From Endozoicomonas_A sp049275935 (GTDB lineage Bacteria > Pseudomonadota > Gammaproteobacteria > Pseudomonadales > Endozoicomonadaceae), in NCBI RefSeq assembly GCF_049275935.1, contig NZ_CP184830.1, positions 3,100,001 to 3,164,000 on the forward strand: a stretch of 64,000 bases of DNA, written 5' to 3'. Under the pieces are notes generated by a model. It had not been told where the DNA came from. It searched no databases and was given only the letters and a program-made list of their open reading frames with translations. Position numbers and translations under genes: made by a program. Below are positions 1 through 9,436 of this stretch, one piece after another. The number at the start of each line of letters is the position of its first letter. Position 1 is the first letter of the stretch.

Positions 1-1340
1 AGCCATCAACCGGAGTAGCGACTGAATAAGCGACGGATGCGTGGTTATCCGGGTCTTGCGAAGTGATCTGCCCGCTAAGTTGACTGCCATCTTCCGTTGC
101 GCTTTGTGCCTGTATCTGATCAAGCACGGGGGCGTCGTTGGTACCGCTAACCGTCATCAACAAGGCTTTAGTATCTGTAGCGCCATTACCGTCAGTCACC
201 GTGACCGGGATCACGATTCTTTGCGTATTGCCTTGAGCTAAACCATCGTAGGCCGGATCGGCTGGGTCGAAAGAATAGGTACCATCGGCCTTCAGCGTAA
301 ACCCTGCCGCCGTCGCTGTGGTGGAGTAAGTGGCAGTGTCGTCCGTATCAACATCGACGGAAGTAATGCTTCCCGTGGTTGCCTGACTGGCACCTTCTGT
401 TGCAGAGGCGGCGGAAATGGCGTTCAGCACCGGGCCATCGTTAGAACCGTTAACGGTGATAACAATGTCATGCGTTGTGCCATCTGCACTCTGAATCTGG
501 ATTGTATCGGTCAGGCTGTTGGTGGTCGTTGTGCCAGCCCCCAGCGCCTGAACGTTGGCATGGGCATTATCCAGATTATAAGCCCAGTGACCATTAGCGT
601 TGAGGTTTAAGTTGCCACAGGTTGCTGTGTAGATACCTGCCTGGAAGTGATCCTGCCCTGCATCCTTATCGGTGATACTCAGGCTACCAGTGACTTGTAA
701 TGAAGAGTCCTCGGTGACACTACCGGAGTCTGCTCCAGCAATCACCGCAGCATTGGATTGACCGTGTACGGTAATGACCAGATTCCGGGTATCGGTGGCT
801 CCGTGTTGATCTGTAACCGTGATGGGGATAGTCAGCGTTTTATTCTGACCGGCAACAAGGGGCTGATAGGCGGTATGGCCTGGGTCAAAGGCATACTGAC
901 CATCTCTGCTGAGCGTGAAGCCATCAACCGGAGTGGCGATTGAATAAGCGACGGATGCATGGTTATCCGGGTCTTGTGAAGTGATCTGTCCGCTAAGTTG
1001 GTTGCCATCTTTCTTTACACTTTGCGCCTGTATCTGATCAAGCACGGGGGCGTCGTTGGTGCCGCTAATTGTCATCAACAGAGCTTTTGTATCAGAAGCG
1101 CCGCTAGCGTCAGTCACCGTGACCGGGATGACGATTTTCTCCGAATCGCCCTGAGCCAAGCTGTTGTAAGCCGGATCGGTTGGGTCGAAAGAATAGGAGC
1201 CATCGGCATTCAGTGCGAACCCTGCTACTGTCATCGTGGTAGAGAAGGTTGCAGTGTCGCCAGTATCGACATCGGTAGAGGTAATGCTGCCAGTGGTCGG
1301 TTGACTGACACCTTCAACTGAATGGCCTGCATGTCCACCA
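1..1340 (-). repeat. 918-bp higher-order repeat inside the VCBS gene
   Basis: The DNA at 1-420 recurs at about 919-1338 with only scattered substitutions (for example the match to AGCCATCAACCGGAGT at 1 lies at 919). The offset of 918 bp equals 306 codons, so the repeat keeps frame and covers several VCBS modules. This indicates recent expansion by recombination and is a likely source of length variation and assembly error. Confidence 0.8.
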
Positions 1341-2248
1341 TTTACGACTGGCAAGTCATTAGAGCCTTGAACTTCAACAGTAAACGCGCGGGAGAAATCA
1401 ACACCGTTTGTATTTAGAGCATGTACGACAAAATGCTCAGATACACGCTGTCCATCATGCAGCCCCTGAACATCAGATGCACTGTTATCCAGCGTGTAGC
1501 CCCACGCACCACTTTCCTGAATGGTCAGAACACCATATTTACCCTGATAAACTTGCGCGGGGAAAGTGCCCTCCCCATTTTTTAAATCCAATTGTCCATA
1601 AGCACTGATCTGCGAATCTTCGATCACTTGACCAGCAAAACTGCCGACAATTGTCAGAGGTAAATTACTCGAAGCAGCATTTTCGGATAATGCTGGTGAC
1701 CTTCCTGCTATCTGTGGAGCAACGGTCCCGTTTCGTGAATTTAAAAAAGATTTTTCATTAAATAGCGAAACTGAGCCAGAGTCTGTATTTAAATCGCCGG
1801 TGTAGTCTCGTGCAGATTGATCATTAGCGGAAGCTTGTCCTTTCGAAACCTCCACTTCAAGGTTAACGCGCTCCACAATAGCTGCTGCCTTATGATGCCC
1901 GTCTTCAAACTCTATAACATGCATAACCCGACGGTCATTATGCTCTCTGGCTGTTTCAGTCGCTTGCAGTGTTTCATCTGAACCACTGTCAGGCAAACTA
2001 TTGGCTGAGTGGACACTGTTTATTGCAGAATTAGCAGCATTATTCTGCAAGATGTCAGCCACAGGTTGAAGGTCTTTCACTAAAACAGAGATCGGGGATC
2101 CTGATTCTTCCTGAAGAACCACATGATGCTCATCGGGACTTGAAATTATCGTGCTCTCAGAAATCAGCATGCCTGATTCAAGGGACTCAAGCTCACCAGA
2201 GTTAGCTAGATAGAAAACCGGGCCCGAAATTTGCGACACTGTAAACAT
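1..2248 (-). CDS. Giant VCBS/cadherin-like repeat surface protein, N-terminal part (3' end beyond window)
   Basis: The reading frame is open on the minus strand from an ATG at 2248 to the left edge without a stop, about 749 residues. Residues 1 to about 220 are a non-repetitive leader (MFTVSQISGPVFYLANSG). After that come VCBS-type modules: GSLSITDKDAG and GSITSVDVDTDD strands alternate with segments such as YSFDPADPAYDGLAQG and VTVTDGNGATDTKALL, each closing in a G(S/T)ND(A/G)PVL linker. Proteins of this build are normally very large adhesins exported by type I secretion; export cannot be checked because the C-terminus is missing. The 5' boundary is uncertain. An in-frame ATG at 2341 would add MKTGVYWTLVIF, and neither start has a strong ribosome binding site. 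The call as a VCBS repeat protein is firm; the adhesin role is inference. Confidence 0.85.
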   Translation of the reverse strand, partial: MFTVSQISGPVFYLANSGELESLESGMLISESTIISSPDEHHVVLQEESGSPISVLVKDLQPVADILQNNAANSAINSVHSANSLPDSGSDETLQATETAREHNDRRVMHVIEFEDGHHKAAAIVERVNLEVEVSKGQASANDQSARDYTGDLNTDSGSVSLFNEKSFLNSRNGTVAPQIAGRSPALSENAASSNLPLTIVGSFAGQVIEDSQISAYGQLDLKNGEGTFPAQVYQGKYGVLTIQESGAWGYTLDNSASDVQGLHDGQRVSEHFVVHALNTNGVDFSRAFTVEVQGSNDLPVVNGGHAGHSVEGVSQPTTGSITSTDVDTGDTATFSTTMTVAGFALNADGSYSFDPTDPAYNSLAQGDSEKIVIPVTVTDASGASDTKALLMTISGTNDAPVLDQIQAQSVKKDGNQLSGQITSQDPDNHASVAYSIATPVDGFTLSRDGQYAFDPGHTAYQPLVAGQNKTLTIPITVTDQHGATDTRNLVITVHGQSNAAVIAGADSGSVTEDSSLQVTGSLSITDKDAGQDHFQAGIYTATCGNLNLNANGHWAYNLDNAHANVQALGAGTTTTNSLTDTIQIQSADGTTHDIVITVNGSNDGPVLNAISAASATEGASQATTGSITSVDVDTDDTATYSTTATAAGFTLKADGTYSFDPADPAYDGLAQGNTQRIVIPVTVTDGNGATDTKALLMTVSGTNDAPVLDQIQAQSATEDGSQLSGQITSQDPDNHASVAYSVATPVDG

Positions 2249-2489
2249 ATCGAATACAAACCATGTTCCATAACCAGCCCACAGTGAAATATAGTTTAGA
2301 TATCGAAAAATTACTAAAGTCCAATAAACCCCCGTTTTCATTAGCTCATGGTCGCCCAGTCTGTGCTATGCTAGCCGCCTTTAGTATTACATGCCCGAAA
2401 TGACCATAGGCGTTAGAACCAGTCCCTAATCTCCTTTGGAAATGAATGTTTTTCATTAAAGTTTCCGGCGTCACAGGTGTTTGGAGTCA

Positions 2490-2801
2490 ATGTCGAAATC
2501 TCAGATTTTTCGCGTTATTTTTCAGAATGAGTCTGAAGTCTTTGAAGTGTATGCTCGACAGATTTTCCAGAGCGAGCTCTGGGGATTTATTGAAGTAGAG
2601 GAATTTGCTTTTGGTGAGCGTAGCCAGTTGCTGGTCGATCCCAGTGAAGAGAAACTAAAGAGCACTTTCGAAGGTGTTAAGCGGAGTTATATTCCTTTGT
2701 CGTCTATTATTCGTATTGACGAAGTTGAAAAAGAAGGGGCAGCCAAGGTTTCTGAAGCAAAAGGCAATAACGTCAAACTGTTTCCAATGCCTCCGGCATG
2801 A
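2490..2801 (+). CDS. DUF1820 family protein
   Basis: A 103-residue protein starting MSKSQIFRVIF. The segments EVYARQIFQSELWGF and VDPSEEKLKSTFEGV followed by IPLSSIIRIDEVE match my knowledge of the DUF1820 family of Pseudomonas-like gammaproteobacteria (usual length about 105). The biochemical role is not known. The ATG at 2490 is preferred over the in-frame TTG at 2481 because the GGAG of a ribosome binding site (2483-2486) lies between them. It is a single gene, divergent from the VCBS gene and convergent with the membrane-protein gene at 2884. Confidence 0.85.
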   Translation: MSKSQIFRVIFQNESEVFEVYARQIFQSELWGFIEVEEFAFGERSQLLVDPSEEKLKSTFEGVKRSYIPLSSIIRIDEVEKEGAAKVSEAKGNNVKLFPMPPA

Positions 2802-2883
2802 GCCTTCGGGTCTGAGCCCTGATCGCGCATTTGTTTGCCGGTCGCCTGCTGCTGGCAGTGCAGCAGGAAAGGGGAGGGTTCGT

Positions 2884-3531
2884 TTATTCCTGATTGATGT
2901 CTGCTTGTTCGAAAGGCCGGTTCTGGTTTTTCAATAGCATGAACAAACCGGTTGCCATCAGCAGGCTTCCCAGGGCAAGCATGTAGCGGAATAGGTTAAG
3001 CCTCAGGTATCCGCCCAGGGTGCCCTGATTGCCAATGACCAGGCCGCCAATAAAAAAGCTGATGAACGCAACGAGCAGTAAGCCTTTGGGTCCGGGCTCT
3101 ACCTGTGCTCTGACGACACTGTAGAGGGCTATGAGCAGGCTGAAAGCCAACAGGGCGTCCCTGTAGAGTGTTTCAACCCCGTACCAGCGGCTTATTTCGT
3201 AAGCCAGACAGAGTCCGATGATCATCCTTCCCCAGGCCGGCTTGCTCCACACCCTGTTAGACAGAAGCAGGGCAATGGCTGTACCAACTAATGGTGGCGA
3301 AAGGTAAGTAGCGGCGTTATTCAGAAAGAGATAGACACCGGTCCAGATCTCTGAAAAGCCATACTTCAGGGTGCCCGCTGCCGACGCCAGAGCAACCAGC
3401 AGGAAGCCCAGGAGGGCCCCCTTGGTAGCCGTTCTGTGAATCTCGGCAAATGCCTGTTGCTGGCAGAGCAGGAAAACAGCAAAGGTGCTGGCAGCTGCCA
3501 GCACCGCATCCGAAAGAGCCAGTGAACTCAT
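2884..3531 (-). CDS. Polytopic membrane protein of unknown function
   Basis: A 215-residue hydrophobic protein with about six or seven predicted membrane segments, for example around residues 10-25, 40-55, 85-105, 120-140, 150-170 and 180-200. Polar loops contain RTATKG and KNQNRPFEQAD (C-terminal, probably cytoplasmic). I do not recognise a family, and there are no catalytic motifs. It follows hemL on the same strand after a gap of about 110 bp and might be co-transcribed with it, but nothing links it functionally to heme synthesis. Confidence 0.65.
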   Translation of the reverse strand: MSSLALSDAVLAAASTFAVFLLCQQQAFAEIHRTATKGALLGFLLVALASAAGTLKYGFSEIWTGVYLFLNNAATYLSPPLVGTAIALLLSNRVWSKPAWGRMIIGLCLAYEISRWYGVETLYRDALLAFSLLIALYSVVRAQVEPGPKGLLLVAFISFFIGGLVIGNQGTLGGYLRLNLFRYMLALGSLLMATGLFMLLKNQNRPFEQADINQE

Positions 3532-3641
3532 AGTGAATACAGCCGTGAGGTAAGAAAACTATTTTGCGTCATTCTCATGTATGAATCCGGTGAGCATGGA
3601 AAACGACGCAGTAAAATATTTTTCACGGTCAATTGATTACC

Positions 3642-4937
3642 TTATCGACAGTGAAGGAAAGCACGATCCGCAGCCTCTATGGTTTTCTGAATCTCCAGAT
3701 CACCATGAGCTTCGGATATAAATCCGGCTTCGAATGCGGAGGGAGCCAGATAGACTCCCTCATCCAGCATGGCGTGGAAGAAGCGACCATAGAAGGTTCC
3801 ATCGCAGGCCATTACCTGATTAAAGCGGTCGACGCGAGGCTGGTCAGTGAAAAATAAACCAAACATACCACCCACTTGAGAGGTTTGCAGGGGAATACCA
3901 TGTTGTGAGGCTTTCTCCTTGAAGCCTGCCAGTAACTTCGCTGCTTTTTCGGTAAGTTCTGCGTGGAAGCCGGGACGGCTCAGGTTTCTCAGTGTCGCCA
4001 GCCCTGCGGCCATAGCCAACGGGTTACCAGACAGGGTACCAGCCTGATAAACCGGTCCCAGTGGAGCCAGGTGCTCCATGACCTCTTTTCGGCCACCAAA
4101 AGCACCCACTGGCAGACCGCCACCTATGATTTTACCCAGTGTCGTCAGATCTGGTTTTACGCCATAGTGAGCCTGTGCTCCACCCAGGGCAACACGGAAT
4201 CCGGTCATGACTTCATCAAAGATTAGCAGGGCGCCGTACTCACTACATACTTCTCTCAGACCTTCAAGGAAACCTTTGACCGGGGGAATGCAGTTCATGT
4301 TACCGGCCACTGGTTCGACGATGATACAGGCCACTTCGCTGCCTGTTTCTGCAAAAGCCTGTTTAACAGAGTCAATGTCGTTGTACGTCAGTGTAATAGT
4401 GCTTTCTGCCAGAGCTTGAGGAACTCCCGGAGAACTTGGCACTCCCAGAGTCAGTGCGCCAGAGCCAGCCTTTACCAGCAGTGAGTCAGAATGGCCATGG
4501 TAGTTGCCTTCAAACTTGACAATTTTGTCACGGCCGGTAAAGCCCCTGGCCAGACGAATAGCACTCATGGTGGCTTCGGTGCCCGAGCTCACCATTCTGA
4601 GCAGTTCCATGGAGGGAAAAATTTCACGGACTTTCAGAGCCAGCTCGGTTTCCAGGGTTGTGGGCGCACCAAAGCTCATTCCATCCAGAGCCTGATCGCG
4701 AACGGCGCTGACAACATCCGGATGGTTATGTCCGAGAATCATCGGACCCCAGGAACCCACATAATCTATCAGGCTGTTGCCATCGACATCTTGAATATAG
4801 GCACCTTTGGCACTTTTGAAGAAGACTGGCTTGCCACCGACACCCTTGAACGCTCTGACCGGTGAGTTGACTCCCCCCGGGATGACAGCCTGGGCTTCAG
4901 TAAAAAGAGTGCTAGAGCGTTCATGGGGAAGGGACAT
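3642..4937 (-). CDS. hemL: Glutamate-1-semialdehyde 2,1-aminomutase
   Basis: A 431-residue PLP enzyme that converts glutamate-1-semialdehyde to 5-aminolevulinate in the C5 tetrapyrrole pathway, in the cytoplasm. The N-terminus is typical (ALFTEAQAVIPGGVNSPVRAF style), SSGTEA around residues 118-122 binds the PLP phosphate, and the PLP lysine is K269 in TTLGKIIGGG, close to K265 of the E. coli enzyme. Length is normal for the family. The start lies 13 bp after the thiE stop, so the two are probably co-transcribed, perhaps from radA. Nothing is broken or unusual. Confidence 0.97.
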   Translation of the reverse strand: MSLPHERSSTLFTEAQAVIPGGVNSPVRAFKGVGGKPVFFKSAKGAYIQDVDGNSLIDYVGSWGPMILGHNHPDVVSAVRDQALDGMSFGAPTTLETELALKVREIFPSMELLRMVSSGTEATMSAIRLARGFTGRDKIVKFEGNYHGHSDSLLVKAGSGALTLGVPSSPGVPQALAESTITLTYNDIDSVKQAFAETGSEVACIIVEPVAGNMNCIPPVKGFLEGLREVCSEYGALLIFDEVMTGFRVALGGAQAHYGVKPDLTTLGKIIGGGLPVGAFGGRKEVMEHLAPLGPVYQAGTLSGNPLAMAAGLATLRNLSRPGFHAELTEKAAKLLAGFKEKASQHGIPLQTSQVGGMFGLFFTDQPRVDRFNQVMACDGTFYGRFFHAMLDEGVYLAPSAFEAGFISEAHGDLEIQKTIEAADRAFLHCR

Positions 4938-4950
4938 GATCTATTCCTGA

Positions 4951-5565
4951 TTAAAACAATTCAGTAAAACTGCGGGCACGACTCTGAATATCTGTGGAAG
5001 CAAATAAATTATGAACCACTGCCACCATATCAGCACCCACTTCTATGAGCTGCGGGGCATTATCCACAGTAATTCCTCCAATAGCTACAACAGGGACTTC
5101 AAAGGTCTCCCGGGCAGAAGGCAGAAGTGACGGCTCGGCAGGCTTGGCGTCAGGCTTGGTATGTGAGGGGAAAAAACGTCCAAAGGCAATGTAATCGGCA
5201 CCCTCCTCAACAGCCTTGTGGGCCAGATCGAGAGATCCTTCACAGCTGATACCAATAATAGCGTATTCCCCGAGCCTTTTTCGGGCGGATTTTATGGATT
5301 CATCCTGTTGTCCCAGGTGCACGCCGTCTGCTTCCGATTCTGCAGCCAGTTCAATGTCATCATTGATGATCAAAAGGGCCCCGTATGTGTGGCAGAGCAC
5401 CCTCAGAGTACTGGCCTGACGGAACCTCTTTTCATGATCCAGACTTTTGTCTCGGTACTGAAGTACTTTCATGCCGCCCATCAAAGCCTGTTCAACCGCT
5501 TCCAGTAGAATACGATCGTCGGGGAGAAGCTGGCTGTCGGTTACACCGTAGAGACCTTTGAGCAT
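4951..5565 (-). CDS. thiE: Thiamine phosphate synthase
   Basis: A 204-residue TIM-barrel enzyme that joins HMP-pyrophosphate and thiazole phosphate to thiamine phosphate. Diagnostic segments are LYGVTDSQLL at the N-terminus, VLQYRDKS (residues 34-41), LLIINDD, DGVHLGQQD and the C-terminal VPVVAIGGIT that holds the phosphate. Length matches the family (about 210). It sits 62 bp after radA and 13 bp before hemL on the same strand; a thiE-hemL pair is common in Pseudomonas-like genomes. No thiamine riboswitch is visible upstream. Confidence 0.95.
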   Translation of the reverse strand: MLKGLYGVTDSQLLPDDRILLEAVEQALMGGMKVLQYRDKSLDHEKRFRQASTLRVLCHTYGALLIINDDIELAAESEADGVHLGQQDESIKSARKRLGEYAIIGISCEGSLDLAHKAVEEGADYIAFGRFFPSHTKPDAKPAEPSLLPSARETFEVPVVAIGGITVDNAPQLIEVGADMVAVVHNLFASTDIQSRARSFTELF

Positions 5566-5627
5566 GTTCTAACCTGATTTCAAACATTTCGCCGGATTAT
5601 AACAGGATGAGTGTCGACCCGGATAAT

Positions 5628-7001
5628 TCAGATAGCCTCCAGTGCCTCGGACAGTTTGTGAACACCGACAACAGTTAATCCTTCAATGGGTTTTCTGGGC
5701 TTGTTTGCTGCCGGAACAATGGCTCTTCTGAAACCATGTTTGGCCGCTTCAATCAGGCGCTCCTGACCATTGGCAACGGGCCTGATTTCACCCGCAAGGC
5801 CCACTTCCCCAAAGGCAAAAAGGTCTTGGGGCAGAGCACTGTCGCGCAGGCTGGAAACGACTGCCAGCAAACCGGCCAGATCGGCGCTGGTTTCTGTGAC
5901 TTTCACGCCCCCTACCACGTTGAGAAAGACATCCTGATCGCTGGTAAAAATACCCCCGTGTCGAGTCAGTATCGCCAGCAGCATGGCCAGCCTGTTTTGA
6001 TCCAGTCCCACTGTTACACGTCTTGGGTTGCCTAGCTGCGAGTCTACGACCAGTGCCTGAATTTCCACCAGAAGAGGGCGGGTGCCTTCCCACAAAACAT
6101 TGATAATGCTGCCTGAGGTGGGCTCAGATGCCCGGGACAGGAAAATGGCTGAAGGATTTTTGACTTCTTTCATGCCCCTTTCCGTCATGGCAAAGATGCC
6201 CAGCTCATTCACCTGACCAAATCGGTTCTTGGTTGCCCGCATAACCCTGAAGCGTGAATCATCAGTATTTCCAAGCATGATCTGGGTATCAATAATATGG
6301 GACAGGGTCATGGGGCCTGCCAGAGAATTATCTTTGGTCACATGGCCCACCAACAATAAGACAGTGCCTGTCTGTTTGGCAAAACGGGTGAGAAAGGCAG
6401 CGGACTCCCTGACCTGGGCAACGCCTCCGGGAGCCGCATCCACACCGTTCATATACATGACCTGGATAGAGTCGATAACAATAACCCCTGGCTTCTCCTG
6501 TTCGGCCACAGCGACAATATTTTCGGCTGAGGTTTCTGCCAGCATCTTCAGGCGATCAGCAGGCAGGTCGAGGCGTTTGGCCCGGGCTGCAATCTGTTGC
6601 AGTGATTCCTCACCGGAGACATAAAGGGCATTCATGCTCTGGGCAACATGACACAGGACCTGAAGCAGGATGGTACTCTTGCCAGCCCCCGGATGGCCGC
6701 CAATCAGGACAGCACTGCCTTTGACAAAACCACCGCCGAGAACCCGATCAAACTCTGACGTGCCACTGCTGAACCTGGGCGCTTCAGCAACATCCACCTC
6801 ACTCAGGGTCTGAAGACCACTGAGGGTGCCTGCAAAGCCTGATTTATTGACGGCACCAATAGAGGGGGAAGCCGCAGGTCCCAGGTTGACCTCTTTGAAC
6901 GTATTCCAGGCTTTACAGTCTGGACATTGCCCCTGCCACTTGGAGGACTCGCTGCCGCACTCGGTGCAGACATAGGCTTTTCTGGATTTTGCTTTGGCCA
7001 T
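5628..7001 (-). CDS. radA: DNA repair protein RadA (branch-migration ATPase)
   Basis: A 457-residue cytoplasmic protein that acts with RecA in recombination and promotes branch migration. It has an N-terminal zinc finger (C12, C15, C26, C29), a Walker A site GGHPGAGKST (residues 101-110), a Walker B VIVIDSIQ, and the RadA-specific KNRFG motif. The C-terminal Lon-protease-like domain ends in VGLAGEIRPV and GLTVVGV. Length agrees with E. coli RadA (460). It is probably the first gene of radA-thiE-hemL. The 188 bp upstream of it contain nothing recognisable. Confidence 0.97.
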   Translation of the reverse strand: MAKAKSRKAYVCTECGSESSKWQGQCPDCKAWNTFKEVNLGPAASPSIGAVNKSGFAGTLSGLQTLSEVDVAEAPRFSSGTSEFDRVLGGGFVKGSAVLIGGHPGAGKSTILLQVLCHVAQSMNALYVSGEESLQQIAARAKRLDLPADRLKMLAETSAENIVAVAEQEKPGVIVIDSIQVMYMNGVDAAPGGVAQVRESAAFLTRFAKQTGTVLLLVGHVTKDNSLAGPMTLSHIIDTQIMLGNTDDSRFRVMRATKNRFGQVNELGIFAMTERGMKEVKNPSAIFLSRASEPTSGSIINVLWEGTRPLLVEIQALVVDSQLGNPRRVTVGLDQNRLAMLLAILTRHGGIFTSDQDVFLNVVGGVKVTETSADLAGLLAVVSSLRDSALPQDLFAFGEVGLAGEIRPVANGQERLIEAAKHGFRRAIVPAANKPRKPIEGLTVVGVHKLSEALEAI

Positions 7002-7189
7002 TAGAAGGTTTCAGATAAAACTGTATGGTAGCCTGTCCTTGTGTCAGCTCCAACTTAAAGCGCCATCTCTTTGTTGCGAGTCTGAAGCCTTTTTCGCACA
7101 GGGCTCACAGCCATGACAGCAAAAGTCGTATGTGCAATCAGTCAGTTTTTTAGAATCCTGTTTACTTCGAGCTTCAGGGCTGCTCCCTG

Positions 7190-8251
7190 TCATGGCCCGG
7201 GTGCTGGGGGGTGGTATCTTGCTATGTGAGTCCTCAGGGCCGCATAATTACTGAAGACTATCCCACATTGCCGCAGGCCGTCATTCTCGTCGATTAAGAT
7301 CATGTTGCAAGCTATTGGACCACGTACTCTCGAATGGATATCGAAAGAGGCCGTTTGTGAGGAGCTGACACCCCGGGACTCGTCATAAGGCTCCGGCAAG
7401 TGCTGCTGTGCCCCATCGCGTACTGCAAAATCTGGTGAGTTTGCTAATGAAGACAGGCCTACTCTGCAATACGGGCAGATTTCCGGAGTTGTCTGAAATA
7501 TATTTTGTAAACAATGTTTGTCAATTTTCTGTGAACAGCAGGGCGTAAGAATCGCATTGGTAAACATTTCAAAGCATATAGGGCAATCGGCACTTGCTTC
7601 AGGTAGCTTTCTGCTCTCAGCTGGTGGTCGTAATCGACAAACGCCTTTACAGGAGTCGACGTAACAATCTAAACCGAAAGTGTGCTGCTGTTGTTCGGGG
7701 TCTCCATTACCGTCGCGGTGGCAAGAGAGAAGCCTGGCAAAAGAGCCTATAAGACGGTTGATTGTTCCTGAGGCCTGCTGACCAGATGATGCTGATGTCT
7801 GGCTTTGCTGGCCACTTTCTGTTTGACCCTGTCCCGGAAGGACCATAGTGGTGATCGCAAACGGATGATCCTGACTTGCCTGCGGTTGATCCAGCGGATT
7901 AAACAGAGGTGAATCCGGGTTCCCATAGCTTTTCAAAAGCATTCCGACAGCAACAAGCGCTTCTAATGGTATCCATGAATAAAGTCTGGCGCTCAAAGAG
8001 GTGTCACTGGTGTTCAGGAGCAGTTTGTTAGCCGCCAGCAGATGAGTGGCAGAAATCAGCTCCCACGATATCGATTCAATAAAAGAGGTTGTTTCAACGT
8101 AACTGTTGAGTTTTATAGAAACGCTCCCTTTTGGAACGCCTCCATTCTGTTCAAACTCGGCAATAAAATAGCTTTTCGACGGTTCGGCGGAACATATAAC
8201 AGAAACCGACATTAGCAATAACAGCAGTGCCGCTGAAAATGGGTTTTTCAA
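7190..8251 (-). CDS. Secreted RING-finger protein, paralog 1 (putative host-directed effector)
   Basis: 353 residues. Residues 1-22 form a Sec signal peptide (MKNPFSAALLLLLMSVSVIC, then SAE). A family-specific middle region (YSWIPLEALVAVGMLLKS, HPFAITTMVLPGQGQ) is followed by a Cys cluster, FGLDCYVDSCKGVC, and a RING-like finger at 223-262: CPIC, CC, H246-C247, CPYC. A C-terminal C2H2-like element has C315, C329, H342, H347. RING domains are mainly eukaryotic E3 ubiquitin ligase domains, so action in a host cell is inferred, not shown. The start is TTG, placed by the signal peptide and by the same start in the two paralogs, with AGG seven bases upstream. A TCTAGCCT motif lies 42 bp upstream. 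Confidence 0.8.
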   Translation of the reverse strand: MKNPFSAALLLLLMSVSVICSAEPSKSYFIAEFEQNGGVPKGSVSIKLNSYVETTSFIESISWELISATHLLAANKLLLNTSDTSLSARLYSWIPLEALVAVGMLLKSYGNPDSPLFNPLDQPQASQDHPFAITTMVLPGQGQTESGQQSQTSASSGQQASGTINRLIGSFARLLSCHRDGNGDPEQQQHTFGLDCYVDSCKGVCRLRPPAESRKLPEASADCPICFEMFTNAILTPCCSQKIDKHCLQNIFQTTPEICPYCRVGLSSLANSPDFAVRDGAQQHLPEPYDESRGVSSSQTASFDIHSRVRGPIACNMILIDENDGLRQCGIVFSNYAALRTHIARYHPPAPGP

Positions 8252-8292
8252 AGGTTTAACCTGACAGCTATTTTGTGTCTTTGAGAATGTGG

Positions 8293-8300
8293 AGGCTAGA
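8293..8300 (-). promoter_or_regulatory. TCTAGCCT upstream motif of RING paralog 1
   Basis: The motif lies 42 bp before the TTG start. TAGCCT could serve as a weak -10 hexamer. It recurs before paralogs 2 and 3 at the same distance. No convincing -35 is visible here. Confidence 0.35.
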
Positions 8301-8323
8301 CCAGAAACTCATCAGGGGTATAT

Positions 8324-9295
8324 TTATTCGAGATACCCGATCAGGTCTCTAACATACTTGTAGACTCTTTGACATGGCCCATCCTCGCCAACTATTGGCA
8401 AGTCTCCGTTAACAGAACCTGTTAAGTCCTGCGGTGCCTCTGCGCTTGCTATAAAACCTAGTGATCGTAATACTGATAACGTGCCTGCTGTGCAAAATGG
8501 GCACTGTCCCGACTCCGACCATACCAAAGCATCCAGTAGACAACATGTCTCGACTCTTTTCGAACAGCAGGGAGTCACAAGCACATCATCTCTAAACATT
8601 TGATGGCATATAGGGCACTCCCCATCTGCTTCACTTGGAGAAAAATCCGGTGATTGAGCTAGAAAAGACAAATCTTCTCTGCAATATGGGCAGGTGTTCC
8701 CAGTTTTCTCAAATGCCTCTTGCAAGCAGTGTTTGTCAATTTTCTGTGAACAACAAGGAGTAAGAATCGTATTGGTAAACGTTTCACAGCATATAGGGCA
8801 TTCGTCACTTGCTTCAGGTGACATACTGCTAGCAGCGGGTGATCGAAATCGACAAACGCCATTACAGGAATCGACGTAACACTCTAAACCGAAAGTATGT
8901 TGGGGTTGTTCAGGGTTCCCATTACCGTCGCGGCGGCAAGTCTGGAGCTGGGCGAAACAGTTTTTAAGGTGGGTGGTTGTTACTGAGGCCTGCTGATTGG
9001 ATGATGCTGATGCCTGGCTTTGCTGGTCATTTTTTTGTTGACCCAGTCCGGGAAGTACCATAGTAGTGATGGCAAACGGATGATCCTGACTGGCCTCCAG
9101 TTGATCCGTCGGGTTGAACAGCAATGAATTGGAGTTCCAATCACTTTTCAAAAGCATGCCGACGGCGACAAACGCTTCTACCGGTATCCATGAATAAGGT
9201 TTGGCGCTCAGGGCATTGTTGTAAGGTTCGGCGTAACAGATAACAGACAACGACATCAGCAAGAACAGCAATGCAGCAGAAAATGGTTTTCTCAA
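8324..9295 (-). CDS. Secreted RING-finger protein, paralog 2, with two RING fingers
   Basis: 323 residues, signal peptide MRKPFSAALLFLLMSLSVIC then YAE. Against paralogs 1 and 3 it lacks about 65 residues just after the signal peptide, so the YSWIPVEAFVAVGMLLKS block starts near residue 33. It carries two successive RING-like fingers: CPICCETF...CCSQKIDKHC...CPYC and CPICHQMF...CCSKRVETCC...CPFC. In the second the usual His is replaced by Cys. The C2H2-like tail of the other paralogs is absent. The start is TTG with AAGGA upstream. It lies 72 bp from paralog 1 and 141 bp from paralog 3, in the same orientation. This looks like a rearranged member of a tandem family. Confidence 0.78.
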   Translation of the reverse strand: MRKPFSAALLFLLMSLSVICYAEPYNNALSAKPYSWIPVEAFVAVGMLLKSDWNSNSLLFNPTDQLEASQDHPFAITTMVLPGLGQQKNDQQSQASASSNQQASVTTTHLKNCFAQLQTCRRDGNGNPEQPQHTFGLECYVDSCNGVCRFRSPAASSMSPEASDECPICCETFTNTILTPCCSQKIDKHCLQEAFEKTGNTCPYCREDLSFLAQSPDFSPSEADGECPICHQMFRDDVLVTPCCSKRVETCCLLDALVWSESGQCPFCTAGTLSVLRSLGFIASAEAPQDLTGSVNGDLPIVGEDGPCQRVYKYVRDLIGYLE

Positions 9296-9337
9296 GGGGT
9301 CATCCTTAATATCTATTTCGTATTTTTTGAAATAGAG

Positions 9338-9345
9338 AGGCTAGA
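9338..9345 (-). promoter_or_regulatory. TCTAGCCT upstream motif of RING paralog 2
   Basis: The motif is 43 bp before the TTG start. TTGATT, 16 bp further upstream, could be the -35 element. Confidence 0.4.
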
Positions 9346-9436
9346 TCAGAACGTTGTTAAATCAAGAAAAAATGATCGATTGGTATGAAATTCCCCGCTC
9401 CAATCATAGAGGGGGCTCTCTGGCCACGTCACAGTT

